NCBI RefSeq assembly: GCF_003207855.1
Contig: NZ_NKTZ01000001.1
Coordinates: 395,257 to 459,256, forward strand
Origin: Komagataeibacter rhaeticus
GTDB taxonomy: Bacteria; Pseudomonadota; Alphaproteobacteria; Acetobacterales; Acetobacteraceae
Direction of reading: 5' to 3'
Length of the DNA: 64,000 bases
The first letter of the stretch is position 1, and the number at the start of each line of letters is the position of its first letter. The translations under genes and the position numbers were made by a program. The notes under the pieces are model-generated. The model was not told the DNA's origin and made no database searches. It saw nothing but the letters and a program-made list of their open reading frames with translations. Below, piece after piece: positions 17,148 through 26,134 of this stretch.

Positions 17148-17654
17148 ATGAAATTCCGCAGATATCTTCTTGCTCTTTCCGTTTCTGCCGCCCCCATTAC
17201 CGGGGCGGCCGGCGCAATGGCGGCTGACTGCAGCAGCCAGAACACACCCGGCTGGGATGTGCTCGACCGCGCGGCGCAGGCGGGGGACTGTGCCAACAAC
17301 CGGCTTCAGTCCTATCGCAACAACGTGGACCAGAACGTACAGAATCGCGAGCAGAACCTGCGGCAGGGCTATGACAACCGGGTCAACGACATGAAGCAGG
17401 ATACGGTTGGCAGGTGGGACAGCGCGCGTGACAATGCCGAGCAGAAGCTGGCGGACCAGCGCTCACGCGTTGATGACAAGATCCAGAACGGTCGTGACCG
17501 GCTGGACGCGATCCGCAACGCACCGAAGAACCGGCTGAACGACCTGCGCAACGCGGGCAGCCAGGAACGTCAGCGCTGGGATAATCTCAAGGAAGGCACC
17601 CGTTCGAACATCGACAGTTTCCTCGGTGGCGGCAGCCAGCAGGGCAACCAGTAG
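17148..17654 (+). CDS. Secreted helical (coiled-coil) protein of unknown function
   Basis: A 168-residue protein with a signal peptide (KFRRYLLALSVSAAPITGAAG, cut near AMA/ADC) and a mature part that is almost entirely charged and helical. Repeated NR, DN and QN patterns (VDQNVQNREQNLRQGYDNRV, DNAEQKLADQRSRVDDK) suggest an extended coiled coil. The C-terminus is Gly/Gln-rich. The ATG at 17148 with AAGG upstream is preferred over a TTG at 17130. Two hairpins follow directly, the second a textbook terminator. Function unknown. Confidence 0.7.
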   Translation: MKFRRYLLALSVSAAPITGAAGAMAADCSSQNTPGWDVLDRAAQAGDCANNRLQSYRNNVDQNVQNREQNLRQGYDNRVNDMKQDTVGRWDSARDNAEQKLADQRSRVDDKIQNGRDRLDAIRNAPKNRLNDLRNAGSQERQRWDNLKEGTRSNIDSFLGGGSQQGNQ

Positions 17655-17660
17655 CATCCC

Positions 17661-17692
17661 GTGTTCCTGCCGGCCAGACCGGCAGGGAACAC
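17661..17692 (+). terminator. Hairpin after the coiled-coil gene
   Basis: GTGTTCCTGCCGG pairs with CCGGCAGGGAACAC, with one bulged G, around the loop CCAGA. It lacks a T run and precedes the stronger terminator at 17705. Confidence 0.55.
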
Positions 17693-17704
17693 GCTGGCGG
17701 CATG

Positions 17705-17735
17705 GCCCGTTACCCCGGTGGTAACGGGCTTTTTT
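17705..17735 (+). terminator. Rho-independent terminator
   Basis: GCCCGTTACC and GGTAACGGGC form a perfect ten-base stem around CCGGT, followed by six T bases. It ends transcription of the 17148-17654 gene. The T run abuts the stop codon of the convergent gene. Confidence 0.88.
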
Positions 17736-18502
17736 CATGGCCGCGCGCTTATGCTCAGGCTGAAGGCGCGCGCGCCGCCCGCCTTGGCCTGTGGCCGTTG
17801 CGTGACCTGCACGAGATAGAGGTCATCCTCCGGCACGTACCACGACTGTACGGGGCCTGTCATGGCTGTCGCGGGATGCGGGTCGATGACCCGCATGTCC
17901 AGCCCGGATGCCGCCGGTTCCAGTCGCGCCGTCACCTGTTCGCCCCGGTGCAGGCCCACGCGGTAGATGCAGGTCGTGTCCTGTCCCATCCGCGCATGCC
18001 AGTGCAGCCGCCTGCCCGGTGCCAGGTCCTGCGCCGGATTGCACAGCGGGGCGACCACGCCCATGTTTTCGAGCATGGCGCGGATGTCGGCAGGTTTGGT
18101 GAGTGGTGTGGGACCGGTCGTGAGGAGATCGAGCCGCCCCGGATCAAGAATCCCCACCGTCATGTTCACGCCCTGCCGGTCGGTCAGCAGCCAGGCGATG
18201 CGGCTGCCGCCTTCGTGCTGCCGGTTGCCGGTGATGAACAGCAGGTCGCCCGCGGGCTGCAATGGTCCCGCCACTTCCATGTTTGACAGGAAAGTCGCGT
18301 AGCGCGCGCCCAGTTCCTGCCGGAGCCTCGTGGCCAGTGGTCCTTTTTCAAACAGGCCGGTGTCGGGTGCGTACTGCCCGGCCGTCATGGCCAGTTCCCG
18401 CGCCAGCGCCGTGTCGGGGGCCTGCGGCGCGGCAAGGGCTGTGGACGCGCCAAGGGCAAGCAGGCCTGACAGGCCACAAAGGAAAAGGCGGAAATCAGGC
18501 AC
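17735..18502 (-). CDS. Periplasmic protein of unknown function
   Basis: A 255-residue protein starting at GTG (18502) with an AGG ribosome site eight bases upstream. It has a clear signal peptide (DFRLFLCGLSGLLALGASTALA, cut at ALA/AP) and a beta-rich mature part with a lone Cys pair (residues near 154 and 178). The segment DLLFITGNRQHEGG and the C-terminal YVPEDDLYLVQVTQ are well ordered but unfamiliar. It is convergent with the coiled-coil gene and shares its terminator zone. Confidence 0.65.
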   Translation of the reverse strand: MPDFRLFLCGLSGLLALGASTALAAPQAPDTALARELAMTAGQYAPDTGLFEKGPLATRLRQELGARYATFLSNMEVAGPLQPAGDLLFITGNRQHEGGSRIAWLLTDRQGVNMTVGILDPGRLDLLTTGPTPLTKPADIRAMLENMGVVAPLCNPAQDLAPGRRLHWHARMGQDTTCIYRVGLHRGEQVTARLEPAASGLDMRVIDPHPATAMTGPVQSWYVPEDDLYLVQVTQRPQAKAGGARAFSLSISARP

Positions 18503-18589
18503 GGGGAAACCTGTGTTTGCAGCCGATTGGAAAACACATGCCCGGCGTGGGGCCGGGCATGCGGGGAAGGTGTGCCCGGAGGCGATCTG

Positions 18590-20362
18590 TCAGGCGCGTG
18601 GCGGACGCTTGCGGGAGGACGCGCCCCCGCGCGGCGGCCCGCCAAACCCACCGGGCCGTCCCGCGCCGCCGGGCTTGCGCGGGGCGAACGGGCGACCGCC
18701 ACGCGGCGGCCCACTGCGGCGCGGCGGGCCACCTGCCGGAGCGCTGGCGGGGGAGATCTGCACCTCGTCATTCTCGATCGCTGCGATGCAGGAGCGGAAT
18801 TTTTCGGTCGATTCCGGCGTGATCTCGAACAGGGTCTGGGTATCGTTGATGCGGATGGCACCGATATCCGCCTTGCGCACGCCACCCAGGCGGCAGATCA
18901 GCGGGATCAGCCATTTGGGATCGGCCTTTTCCTGCCGGCCCACATTCATGGCGAACCATGCGCCCGGCTCGCCACTGCCATAGCTTTCACGCGGGGGGCG
19001 GGGGCTGCCATCACGTTCGGGGCGCTCGCGCACGGGGCGCGGGGCATCGGGGGTGATGTGGCGCACGTTCTCGGGCGCGGGCAGGCGGGCGCGGTACATC
19101 TGCAGCAGCGCGGCGGCAAGCTGCTCGCTGCTGCGGCCTTCCACCAGCTGGCCCACCAGTTCGCTGTCGGCTTCCGCCACGTCCTGGTTCAGCACCGGAT
19201 CGGCCAGCAGGCGCCTGGCGTCACTGGCGCGGATTTCAGCCGCCGTGGGCACGCCGGACCATGTGGCGGTGATCTTGGCCCCCTGCATCAGCCGCTCGGC
19301 GCGGCGGCGCTGGGACATGGGCACCATCAGCACGCATACGCCCTTGCGCCCCGCGCGGCCCGTGCGGCCCGAACGGTGCAGCAGGGTGGCGGGATCGGTG
19401 GGCAGGGTGGCATGCACCACCAGCGCCAGCGCGGGAATGTCGATGCCACGGGCGGCCACGTCGGTGGCGACGCACACATTGGCCTGGCCCTTGCGCAGGC
19501 TGTCGATGGCGCGCGTGCGCTCGTTCTGCCCCAACTCGCCCGACAGGGCGACCGAGGAGAAGCCGCGCTCGACCAGTGCCGCCTGCATGTGGCGCACCAT
19601 CTCGCGCGTGGCGCAGAACACCATGGTGGTCTGGCTGTCGGTATAGCGCAGCACGTTGACCACGGCGGGGATCAGTTCCCGCGCATCGGCCACGACGGCG
19701 CGGTATTCGATATCGGCATGCTGCTTGGCGCCCGACAGGGTATCGATGCGCACGGCGTCGTTCTGGTAGCGGCGCGCCAGCGATGCGATTTCCTTGGCGA
19801 TGGTGGCCGAGAACAGCAGCGTGCGCCGCGTCTTGGGCATGGCGTCCAGAAGCTGCTCAAGCTCGTCACGGAAGCCCAGGTCGAGCATTTCGTCCGCTTC
19901 ATCCAGCACGACCACGCGCAGGTCCGACATGTCCAGGCGGCCACGGGACTGATGGTCGCACAGCCGTCCCGGCGTGCCGACCACGATATGCGCGCCAAGC
20001 TGCAGCGCCCGGGCTTCACGCCGGGCGTCCATGCCGCCAATGCACGAGACGATGCGCCCGCCGGCCGGTGCGTACAGCCACGTCAGCTCACGGGTTACCT
20101 GCATGGCCAGTTCGCGCGTCGGCGCGATGATCACGGCCAGCGGCGGACCCGCCGGGCCAAAATGCTCGGCCCCGCCAAGCAGGGTGTCGGCCATGGCAAG
20201 GCCGAAGGCAACGGTCTTGCCGGAACCCGTCTGGGCGGAGACAAGCAGGTCACGCCCTTCGGCGGCGACATCCAGGACAGCTTTCTGGACGGGGGTCGGG
20301 TTATCGTACCCACGCTCGTCCAGCGCGCGTTGCAGGGCGGGGTGGGTTTCAGGAAACGGCAT
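18590..20362 (-). CDS. DEAD-box ATP-dependent RNA helicase with DbpA-type RNA-binding domain
   Basis: A 590-residue helicase. Motifs are in order: AQTGSGKT (residues 43-50), PTRELAMQV, TPGRL, LDEADEML, SATIA, and HRSGRTGRAG. After residue about 490 comes the small RNA-binding domain (WFAMNVGRQEKADPKWLIPL) found in DbpA/CsdA, then a Gly/Arg/Pro-rich tail (RSGPPRGGRPFAPR). It probably remodels rRNA during ribosome assembly or at low temperature. MPFPETHP at 20362 is the natural start; the frame is open further upstream but without helicase sequence. Confidence 0.93.
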   Translation of the reverse strand: MPFPETHPALQRALDERGYDNPTPVQKAVLDVAAEGRDLLVSAQTGSGKTVAFGLAMADTLLGGAEHFGPAGPPLAVIIAPTRELAMQVTRELTWLYAPAGGRIVSCIGGMDARREARALQLGAHIVVGTPGRLCDHQSRGRLDMSDLRVVVLDEADEMLDLGFRDELEQLLDAMPKTRRTLLFSATIAKEIASLARRYQNDAVRIDTLSGAKQHADIEYRAVVADARELIPAVVNVLRYTDSQTTMVFCATREMVRHMQAALVERGFSSVALSGELGQNERTRAIDSLRKGQANVCVATDVAARGIDIPALALVVHATLPTDPATLLHRSGRTGRAGRKGVCVLMVPMSQRRRAERLMQGAKITATWSGVPTAAEIRASDARRLLADPVLNQDVAEADSELVGQLVEGRSSEQLAAALLQMYRARLPAPENVRHITPDAPRPVRERPERDGSPRPPRESYGSGEPGAWFAMNVGRQEKADPKWLIPLICRLGGVRKADIGAIRINDTQTLFEITPESTEKFRSCIAAIENDEVQISPASAPAGGPPRRSGPPRGGRPFAPRKPGGAGRPGGFGGPPRGGASSRKRPPRA

Positions 20363-20500
20363 GTATCGGGCAATCCGGACAAAGCATGAAGAACATGGGC
20401 GACGCAGGAAGGAAACTGGCCGCCGGCCCGTGTTCATGCGTCAGGGAGAACGCCGGTCCATAAAGAATGATTGCCCCAAAAGCCAGAAATAATAACCAGA

Positions 20501-20517
20501 CGGGGTATTTTACCCCG
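20501..20517 (-). terminator. Short hairpin after the alcohol dehydrogenase gene
   Basis: CGGGGTA and TACCCCG pair around TTT. It lies 16 bases past the dehydrogenase stop on the minus strand and may act as its terminator. The T run expected of a rho-independent site is absent. Confidence 0.4.
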
Positions 20518-20532
20518 GCACGGGCGGGGCAA

Positions 20533-21519
20533 TCAGGGCACCAGCACCGCTGCCCCTTCAAAACGGCCGTGGCGCAGGTCATCCAGTGCCCTGTTGGCGT
20601 CACGCAGCGGATAGGGCGTTGTCGTGGTGCGGATTCCCGCCCGGGGCACGATTTCCAGAAAGTCCAGCCCGTCCTGCCGGGTCAGGTTTGCAACCGACAC
20701 GATCTGCCGCTCCTCCCACAGCAGGTCATAGGAAAAGGCGGGGATTTCGCTCATGTGAATGCCCGCGCAGACCACGCGCCCGGCCTTGTGCACGGCCTTC
20801 AGCGCCGCGGGCACCAGCGCGCCCACAGGGGCGAAGATGATGGTGGCATCCAGCTGCGCGGGCGGGGCCTCATCCGACCCGCCAGCCCAGGTGCAGCCCA
20901 GCGAGCGGGCGAAGTCCTGGGTTTTCGTATCGCCCGGCCGGGTAAAGGCATAGACGGAGCGCCCCTGCCACAGCGCCACCTGCGCAATGATGTGGGCGGC
21001 CGCCCCAAAGCCGTACAGCCCGATGCTGCGCGCCTCCTTCCCCGCCATGACCAGCGAGCGCCAGCCGATCAGCCCCGCGCACAGCAGGGGCGCGGTGGCC
21101 ACGTCGTCATCGCCATCGGGCAGGGGGAAGGCGAAATGCGCGTCGGCCACCGCCAGCGTGGCGTAGCCGCCATCACGCGTGTAGCCGGTGAACAGCGGGT
21201 GGTCGCACAGGTTTTCGTGCGCGGTCTGGCAGTAATGGCAGCAGCCGCAGGTATGGCCCAGCCACGGGATGCCCACGCGCTGGCCCATGTGCAGCCCTTC
21301 CACATTCGGGCCGATCGCATCGATCCGGCCCACGATCTCGTGCCCCGGTGTCAGGGCATGGCCGGGAAAGGGCAGGTCCGCATCCACCACATGCAGGTCG
21401 GTGCGGCAGACGCCACACGCCCCTACCCTGACGCGGATCTGCCCCGGCCCCGGCTGCGGGTCGGGCAGTTCGGTCCATTGCAGGGGGGTGTGGGGGGCAA
21501 GCAGTCGCATTGCGTACAT
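20533..21519 (-). CDS. Zinc-dependent alcohol dehydrogenase (MDR superfamily)
   Basis: A 328-residue medium-chain dehydrogenase. The catalytic zinc region shows GACGVCRTDLHV and TPGHEIVGRI; the structural zinc cysteines are in CGCCHYCQTAHENLC. The coenzyme loop reads YGFGAAAHIIAQ, an AdhA/YjgB-like form. It oxidises alcohols or reduces aldehydes with NAD(P); the physiological substrate is not evident. The start at 21519 has AAGGAG seven bases upstream. No co-transcribed partner is apparent. Confidence 0.88.
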   Translation of the reverse strand: MYAMRLLAPHTPLQWTELPDPQPGPGQIRVRVGACGVCRTDLHVVDADLPFPGHALTPGHEIVGRIDAIGPNVEGLHMGQRVGIPWLGHTCGCCHYCQTAHENLCDHPLFTGYTRDGGYATLAVADAHFAFPLPDGDDDVATAPLLCAGLIGWRSLVMAGKEARSIGLYGFGAAAHIIAQVALWQGRSVYAFTRPGDTKTQDFARSLGCTWAGGSDEAPPAQLDATIIFAPVGALVPAALKAVHKAGRVVCAGIHMSEIPAFSYDLLWEERQIVSVANLTRQDGLDFLEIVPRAGIRTTTTPYPLRDANRALDDLRHGRFEGAAVLVP

Positions 21520-21605
21520 GGTCCGCTCCTTTGGTGGCAGGGTGCCTGTGATGGCATGCTACCATGCCCGCAGCCACAGGGGGCATGACCTGTATCATCA
21601 CGGGT

Positions 21606-22760
21606 TCACGACCCGCAGCGGTAGGGGGTCAGCGCATCAAGGGCCGGCAGTCCGGCCATGATGGCCGCGCGTTCCTGCCCCAGGAATTCGGCCACCGCCG
21701 CCCGCAGGCCGGGGTGGCTGATCCAGTGGGCGGAATGGGTCAGGCAGGGGCGGTAGCCGCGCTGGAGCTTGTGCTCGCCCTGTGCGCCCGCTTCCACCCG
21801 CTTCAGCCCGTGCGCGATGGCAAAGTCGATGGCGCGGTAATAGCACAGTTCGAAATGCAGGAAGGGCCAGTCATGGCCCGCCAGCCGCCCCCAGTTGCGG
21901 CCATACAGCGTATCGCGCCCCATGAGGTTGAGCGCACCGGCCACCGGCACGCCCTCACTGCGGGCGATCATCAGCACGACCCGCTCCCCCAGCCGTTCCG
22001 ACAGCAGGGGAAAGAATCCGGGCTGCAGGTAGGCGCTGCCCCATTTGCGGTCCACGGTGGACAGGTAGAACTGGTAGAAATCCTGCCACAGGGATTCGGT
22101 AATCTCCGTGCCGCGATAGGTATGGAAGGTCAGCCCGCAGGCATTGGCATCGCGCCGTTCACGCCGGATGGCCTTGCGCTTGCGTGAGGCGAGGGCTTCG
22201 AGGAAATCATCAAAACCGGTGTAGCCGTCATTATCCCAGTGGTACTGCACGCCCAGCCGGGACAGCCAGCCACTTTCCCCCAGCAGCGCCTGTTCATGCT
22301 CCGTGCAGAAGGTGATGTGGACGGAAGAGAGATCCAGCTCCCCGCAGGCCTGCCGCAGCGCACGGCCGACCAGCAGGCGGCGGGCATCGGCATCGGGTGC
22401 GTCGCCCACCAGCAGGCGTGGCCCCGGCACGGGGGAGAAGGGAACGGCCACCTGCAGCTTGGGATAATACTGCCCGCCCGCCTGCGTGAAGGCCTGCGCC
22501 CATTGCTGGTCAAACACGTATTCCCCAAAGGAATGGCTCTTGGCGTAAAGCGGTGCCACCGCCAGAAGCTGGCCCGCGCCATCGCGCAGGGCAAGATGCT
22601 GGGGCAGCCAGCCCGTGGCGGGGCCGGTCGACCCGCTGTCCTCCAGCGCCGAAAGGAAGGCGTGGCTGACAAAGGGATTGGCATCACCCGCGCAGGCATC
22701 CCATTCCCGTGCCGGGATTTCGGCAATCCTGCGGTGCAGGATCATGGTGGTGCCGGTCAT
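21606..22760 (-). CDS. COG3146/DUF482-type GNAT-fold protein
   Basis: A 384-residue protein of the peptidogalycan biosynthesis/acyl-CoA N-acyltransferase-like family. Recognisable parts are NPFVSHAFLSALEDSG near the N-terminus, KRKAIRRERRD in the middle, and the C-terminal GLKRVEAGAQGEHKLQRGY. The family has two GNAT/FemAB-like domains, and its substrate is not established. The start is uncertain, with ATG codons at 22760 and 22745 and no strong ribosome site at either. It lies 79 bases downstream of the RidA gene on the same strand. Confidence 0.82.
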   Translation of the reverse strand: MTGTTMILHRRIAEIPAREWDACAGDANPFVSHAFLSALEDSGSTGPATGWLPQHLALRDGAGQLLAVAPLYAKSHSFGEYVFDQQWAQAFTQAGGQYYPKLQVAVPFSPVPGPRLLVGDAPDADARRLLVGRALRQACGELDLSSVHITFCTEHEQALLGESGWLSRLGVQYHWDNDGYTGFDDFLEALASRKRKAIRRERRDANACGLTFHTYRGTEITESLWQDFYQFYLSTVDRKWGSAYLQPGFFPLLSERLGERVVLMIARSEGVPVAGALNLMGRDTLYGRNWGRLAGHDWPFLHFELCYYRAIDFAIAHGLKRVEAGAQGEHKLQRGYRPCLTHSAHWISHPGLRAAVAEFLGQERAAIMAGLPALDALTPYRCGS

Positions 22761-22839
22761 GACGGGCGCCGCGTGATACCGGCGGGATGGCGTGCTGGGG
22801 TCATGACTGGCTCCCTCCCATGTGGTGTTACATCCGTGT

Positions 22840-23307
22840 TCAGCCGATCTCGAACAGGCCCTCGACCTCAACCGCCGAATCGAGCGGCAGCGAGGGCACG
22901 CCCACGGTGGAGCGGGCGTGGCGGCCCGCATCGCCAAACACCGCCACCGCCAGGTCGGATGCCCCGTTCATGACACTGGCATGCTGCGTGAAGTCCGGCG
23001 TGCAGGCAATGAAGCCGCCCAGCCGCACCACGCGCTTCACGCGCGACAGGTCGCCAAGGGCGGCCTTAACCTGTGCGATCACATTGATCATGCTGTAGCG
23101 CGCGGCTTCGACCGCCAGTTCCACCGGCACGGTACCACCCAGCTTGCCGGTGGTGAGCAGCTTGCCATCAACCAGCGGCAGCTGGCCGGACACGACCAGC
23201 GATGACCCGCTGATCACGGCCCCCACATAATTGGCAACCGGGGCGGCGGGGGTGGGCAGGATGATACCAAGCTGCTTGAGGCGCTGTTCGGGCGTGGTGT
23301 CGGGCAT
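22840..23307 (-). CDS. RidA family protein (YjgF/YER057c)
   Basis: A 155-residue member of the longer RidA subgroup. Signature parts are NYVGAVISGSSLVVSGQLPL, the VAQVKAALGDL-type helix, and GRHARSTVGVPSLPLDSAVEVE with an arginine that would correspond to the imine-binding residue. RidA enzymes hydrolyse reactive enamine/imine intermediates from PLP enzymes. A second, shorter RidA gene lies at 59780. Probably co-transcribed with the GNAT-fold gene downstream and the RNR-like gene upstream. Confidence 0.92.
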   Translation of the reverse strand: MPDTTPEQRLKQLGIILPTPAAPVANYVGAVISGSSLVVSGQLPLVDGKLLTTGKLGGTVPVELAVEAARYSMINVIAQVKAALGDLSRVKRVVRLGGFIACTPDFTQHASVMNGASDLAVAVFGDAGRHARSTVGVPSLPLDSAVEVEGLFEIG

Positions 23308-23354
23308 CGGGTCGTCCTTTTTACTGTCTCGGGGGCGGGTGCCTGCGTGGCCGG

Positions 23355-24947
23355 TCAGCCGACCAGGCGCAGCCCGCGCCGCCGTGGGGGCGTGTCATCG
23401 CCATCATCATTGCCGGACCGGGGCAGGTCCAGTGGCAGCATGGGGGCGGGACTGTCCGCCATCATGTCCTCATGCGGGGCATCGGGCAGCCTGCGCCCCA
23501 GATACGCATCGGACAGCGCCCGGAAGGCATAGTCCAGCATGGATGTGGCATAGGACGCAACCGGGTCGCCCTCCACCGTGCCGGCGGGGCCGAACTGGGT
23601 GTAGGCGAAGGCCTCGACATAGCTTTCCAGCGGCGCGCCGTACTGCAGTCCGATGCTGACCGCCTGGCCCAGCGTGTCCATGAGCCCGCGCACCATAGGG
23701 CTTTCGCGCGTTGGCGTCAGGCTGATCTCGCCCAGCGCGCCATCGGCATATTCGCCCGTGCGCAGGAACAGGCGGTGGCCGCCCACGCTGGCCTTCTGCG
23801 TAAAGCCGCCATGGCGGGCGGGCAGCGGGCGGCGCACGCCGCGCTCCAGCCCCGCGCGGGTGGCCAGCACGTCACGCGTGGCGTCGGGGCGTGGCGGGGC
23901 GCGGTCCACGAAGCCGCTCAGCGCGCGGTGCATCGCCTGATGGGAGGCCGCACCGGGCAGGGCCAGCACGTTTTCACCCGCAAGGGTCGCGGCAAAGGCG
24001 GCTTCCAGGGTCAGCCCACGGCAGGCCAGGCGCGCCAGCGTGCTTGTGGCCAGCCGCCCGTCGGCGCGCAGTGGCGAGAACACGGGGGCCAGGCCGCAGG
24101 CTTCCACGCCCAGCAGCGCATCGATCGGGCCGGGGGTGGAAAACCCGGTTTCCACCCGTGCCGCGGGCTGGTCGGTCTCCACGGCGGCTTCCTGCCAGAC
24201 GCTGCGCGCGATCTGGCTGACACCGGGCAGGATGCTGCGCACGGGGGGCAGCGGCATGGCGTCCGCGCCCTCGCCCGCATGGGCGACCAGGGTGGCCAGC
24301 GCCACGATGCTGCACGCGGCGTCGCGCCCGGCCTCGCTGTCATAATCGAAGCCCAGCCCGGCCAGACAGGCATCAAGGTTGGTCAGCAGCACGGAGCCGG
24401 CAATGACCGGGCGCTCCTGCCCCGGCTGCGGGGCGGGGGGGACGGCGCGCAGATGCGTGGCCGCCTGCCCCGTGGGGTCGGGCAGGGGCAGTTCGCCATT
24501 GCACATGTGCCGCTTCTGCTGCGCGATCACGCGCAGCACGCGTGCCAGCAGCCGCAGGGCGGCCACGAAGTCGCGCGCCATGAAGCTGTTGTCGGCCTCC
24601 ACGAAGGCGGCCAGGTTGACCACGAAGCCGGGCCTGCGGTCATGATGGCCGTGCCACAGGTCCCGCGTGGGGGCCGCCTGACGCATGAGCAGCAGGCACG
24701 ACAGCGCCCGCGCCACGGGGCGGACGACCGGGCCGGAGCATTCGCCCGTGCACAGGTCATCTATCCAGTGCGCCGCTTCCTCGGGCAGGCTTGCGGGACC
24801 ATGGCCGGGGGCCAGCCGGGCCAGGGCCTCGGCTGCCGTGTCATCCCAGTCGGCGGGCAGGGTAACGGAACGGGGTGTGTCGTCAGGGTCCGCTGCGGCC
24901 TCTGTGGTACGCATGCGCACGCCGTTCCAGTGGCTTCGTGCTGTCAT
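23355..24947 (-). CDS. Degenerate class II ribonucleotide reductase (NrdJ-like) paralogue
   Basis: A 530-residue protein that resembles only the C-terminal half of adenosylcobalamin-dependent NrdJ. Matching parts are NLAAF (111-115) with a following LRLLARVLRVIAQ helix, LAGLGFDYDSEAGRDAACS (195-213), STPGPIDALLGVEACGLAPVF (270-290), and the very NrdJ-like block FTQKASVGGHRLFLRTGEY through SIGLQYGAPLESYVEAF and MLDYAFRALSDAYLGR (382-485). The radical-site NPCSE motif and C-terminal CxxC were not found. The N-terminal 100 residues are unrelated. So it is probably not a reductase. The start at 24947 is uncertain; alternatives are 25019 and 24914. Confidence 0.65.
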   Translation of the reverse strand: MTARSHWNGVRMRTTEAAADPDDTPRSVTLPADWDDTAAEALARLAPGHGPASLPEEAAHWIDDLCTGECSGPVVRPVARALSCLLLMRQAAPTRDLWHGHHDRRPGFVVNLAAFVEADNSFMARDFVAALRLLARVLRVIAQQKRHMCNGELPLPDPTGQAATHLRAVPPAPQPGQERPVIAGSVLLTNLDACLAGLGFDYDSEAGRDAACSIVALATLVAHAGEGADAMPLPPVRSILPGVSQIARSVWQEAAVETDQPAARVETGFSTPGPIDALLGVEACGLAPVFSPLRADGRLATSTLARLACRGLTLEAAFAATLAGENVLALPGAASHQAMHRALSGFVDRAPPRPDATRDVLATRAGLERGVRRPLPARHGGFTQKASVGGHRLFLRTGEYADGALGEISLTPTRESPMVRGLMDTLGQAVSIGLQYGAPLESYVEAFAYTQFGPAGTVEGDPVASYATSMLDYAFRALSDAYLGRRLPDAPHEDMMADSPAPMLPLDLPRSGNDDGDDTPPRRRGLRLVG

Positions 24948-25169
24948 GCCTTCCGTTTTACCGGGGGGCAGGGGCGGTGCGGAACCCGTTCGGGACGGAG
25001 TCGCAACTATACATCCCACTGGGTACAGTGGATATGGGGGATAACTTCCCGTGATCGGGATGCCATGGCCCGCGGGTACCCCGCCGTGGCGCCACGATCC
25101 CGCAGATGTGAGGGGCGGGGGCGCATATCCGCGTGGACCGCGCGGCCGCGCGCGGACTAGGCTTGGGGC

Positions 25170-25538
25170 ATGGCAAATCTAGGCACCCGTATCTATACCC
25201 GTTTCAGGGGGCGGCTGGTCGGCAGGGACGCCGATGGCCGGTGTTATTATGAGGCCCGGACCCCCAACCGCACCGGCGGCGGGGAAAAGCGGCATGAGCG
25301 CTGGGTCATCTATCATAAGGGGGAGGACGCGTCCGCCGTGCCGCCCGAATGGTGGGGCTGGCTGCACCATATGGACGCAGCCCCCCTGCCCGAGAGCGCG
25401 CGCCAGCCCTGGCAGCAGCCCTGGCAGCCCAACCGGACCGGGACGGCACAGGCCTATCACCCGCCCGGCAGCGACCTGCGTGGTGGCCAGCGGGCTTCTA
25501 CCACCAGTGATTATGAGGCATGGTACCCCGAGGGATGA
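25170..25538 (+). CDS. NADH:ubiquinone oxidoreductase subunit NDUFA12 family
   Basis: A 122-residue protein with family hallmarks: GTRIYTRFRGRLVGRDADGR-like N-terminus, YYEARTP, the RWVIYHKGEDASAVPPEWWGWLHH block and a Pro-rich C-terminus. In alphaproteobacteria and mitochondria it is an accessory subunit of respiratory complex I. It heads an apparent operon with mlaD and DUF2155 genes, an arrangement seen in other alphaproteobacteria. Confidence 0.93.
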   Translation: MANLGTRIYTRFRGRLVGRDADGRCYYEARTPNRTGGGEKRHERWVIYHKGEDASAVPPEWWGWLHHMDAAPLPESARQPWQQPWQPNRTGTAQAYHPPGSDLRGGQRASTTSDYEAWYPEG

Positions 25539-25597
25539 AACCCGTGGCGTAACCTGCTAGGGTGCGCGCCATCGGATATTGGGGAAGCATTGCCATC

Positions 25598-26134
25598 ATG
25601 GTTGCTGCTGTTTCACGGCGCGCGGGCCACCAGCCAGCGGAACTTCTTGCGGGCTTTGCCGTGCTGGCCGCGCTGGCCGGCATGCTGGCCTATGCGGTGC
25701 TGGACAAGGGCCGCACGCATGAGACCGGGTACAGGCTGAACGCGGGCTTTGCCCATATCGATGGCCTGTCCATCGGTTCTGACGTGCGGCTGGCCGGGAT
25801 TACGGTGGGCCAGGTGGTGGCGGAACGGGTCGACCCGAAAACCTATGCCGCGCAGGTGACCTTTACCGTGCGTCCCGATATCAGGCTGCCCGATGATACG
25901 GCGGCCATCATTACCAGCGACAGCCTGCTGGGGGGCAAATACATAGCCCTCTCGCCCGGCGGGGATGAGAAGATGCTCGCCCCCGGTGGCACGATCGGCC
26001 AGACGCAGGGCACGATCAGCCTGGAGCAGCTGCTGAGCAAGTTCATCTTCTCCGTCACCGATACACTGACCAGGAACCGGCAGGACAAGGCGGCGCAGAC
26101 CCCTGTCGCCCCGGCAGGGGACGCCGCGCCATGA
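25598..26134 (+). CDS. mlaD: MlaD-family outer-membrane lipid transport protein
   Basis: A 178-residue protein with one N-terminal transmembrane helix (LLAGFAVLAALAGMLAYAVL) followed by an MCE/MlaD domain: YRLNAGFAHIDGLSIGSDVRLAGITVG and SDSLLGGKYIALSPGG. MlaD is the hexameric periplasmic substrate-binding component of the Mla phospholipid ABC transporter. The ATG at 25598 is favoured, but an in-frame GTG at 25562 would add 12 residues. No mlaE, mlaF or mlaC is nearby. Confidence 0.88.
   Translation: MVAAVSRRAGHQPAELLAGFAVLAALAGMLAYAVLDKGRTHETGYRLNAGFAHIDGLSIGSDVRLAGITVGQVVAERVDPKTYAAQVTFTVRPDIRLPDDTAAIITSDSLLGGKYIALSPGGDEKMLAPGGTIGQTQGTISLEQLLSKFIFSVTDTLTRNRQDKAAQTPVAPAGDAAP

Noticed and set aside
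18527..20389. 620-codon plus-strand frame
   Set aside because: Antisense to the DEAD-box helicase, which has all its motifs.
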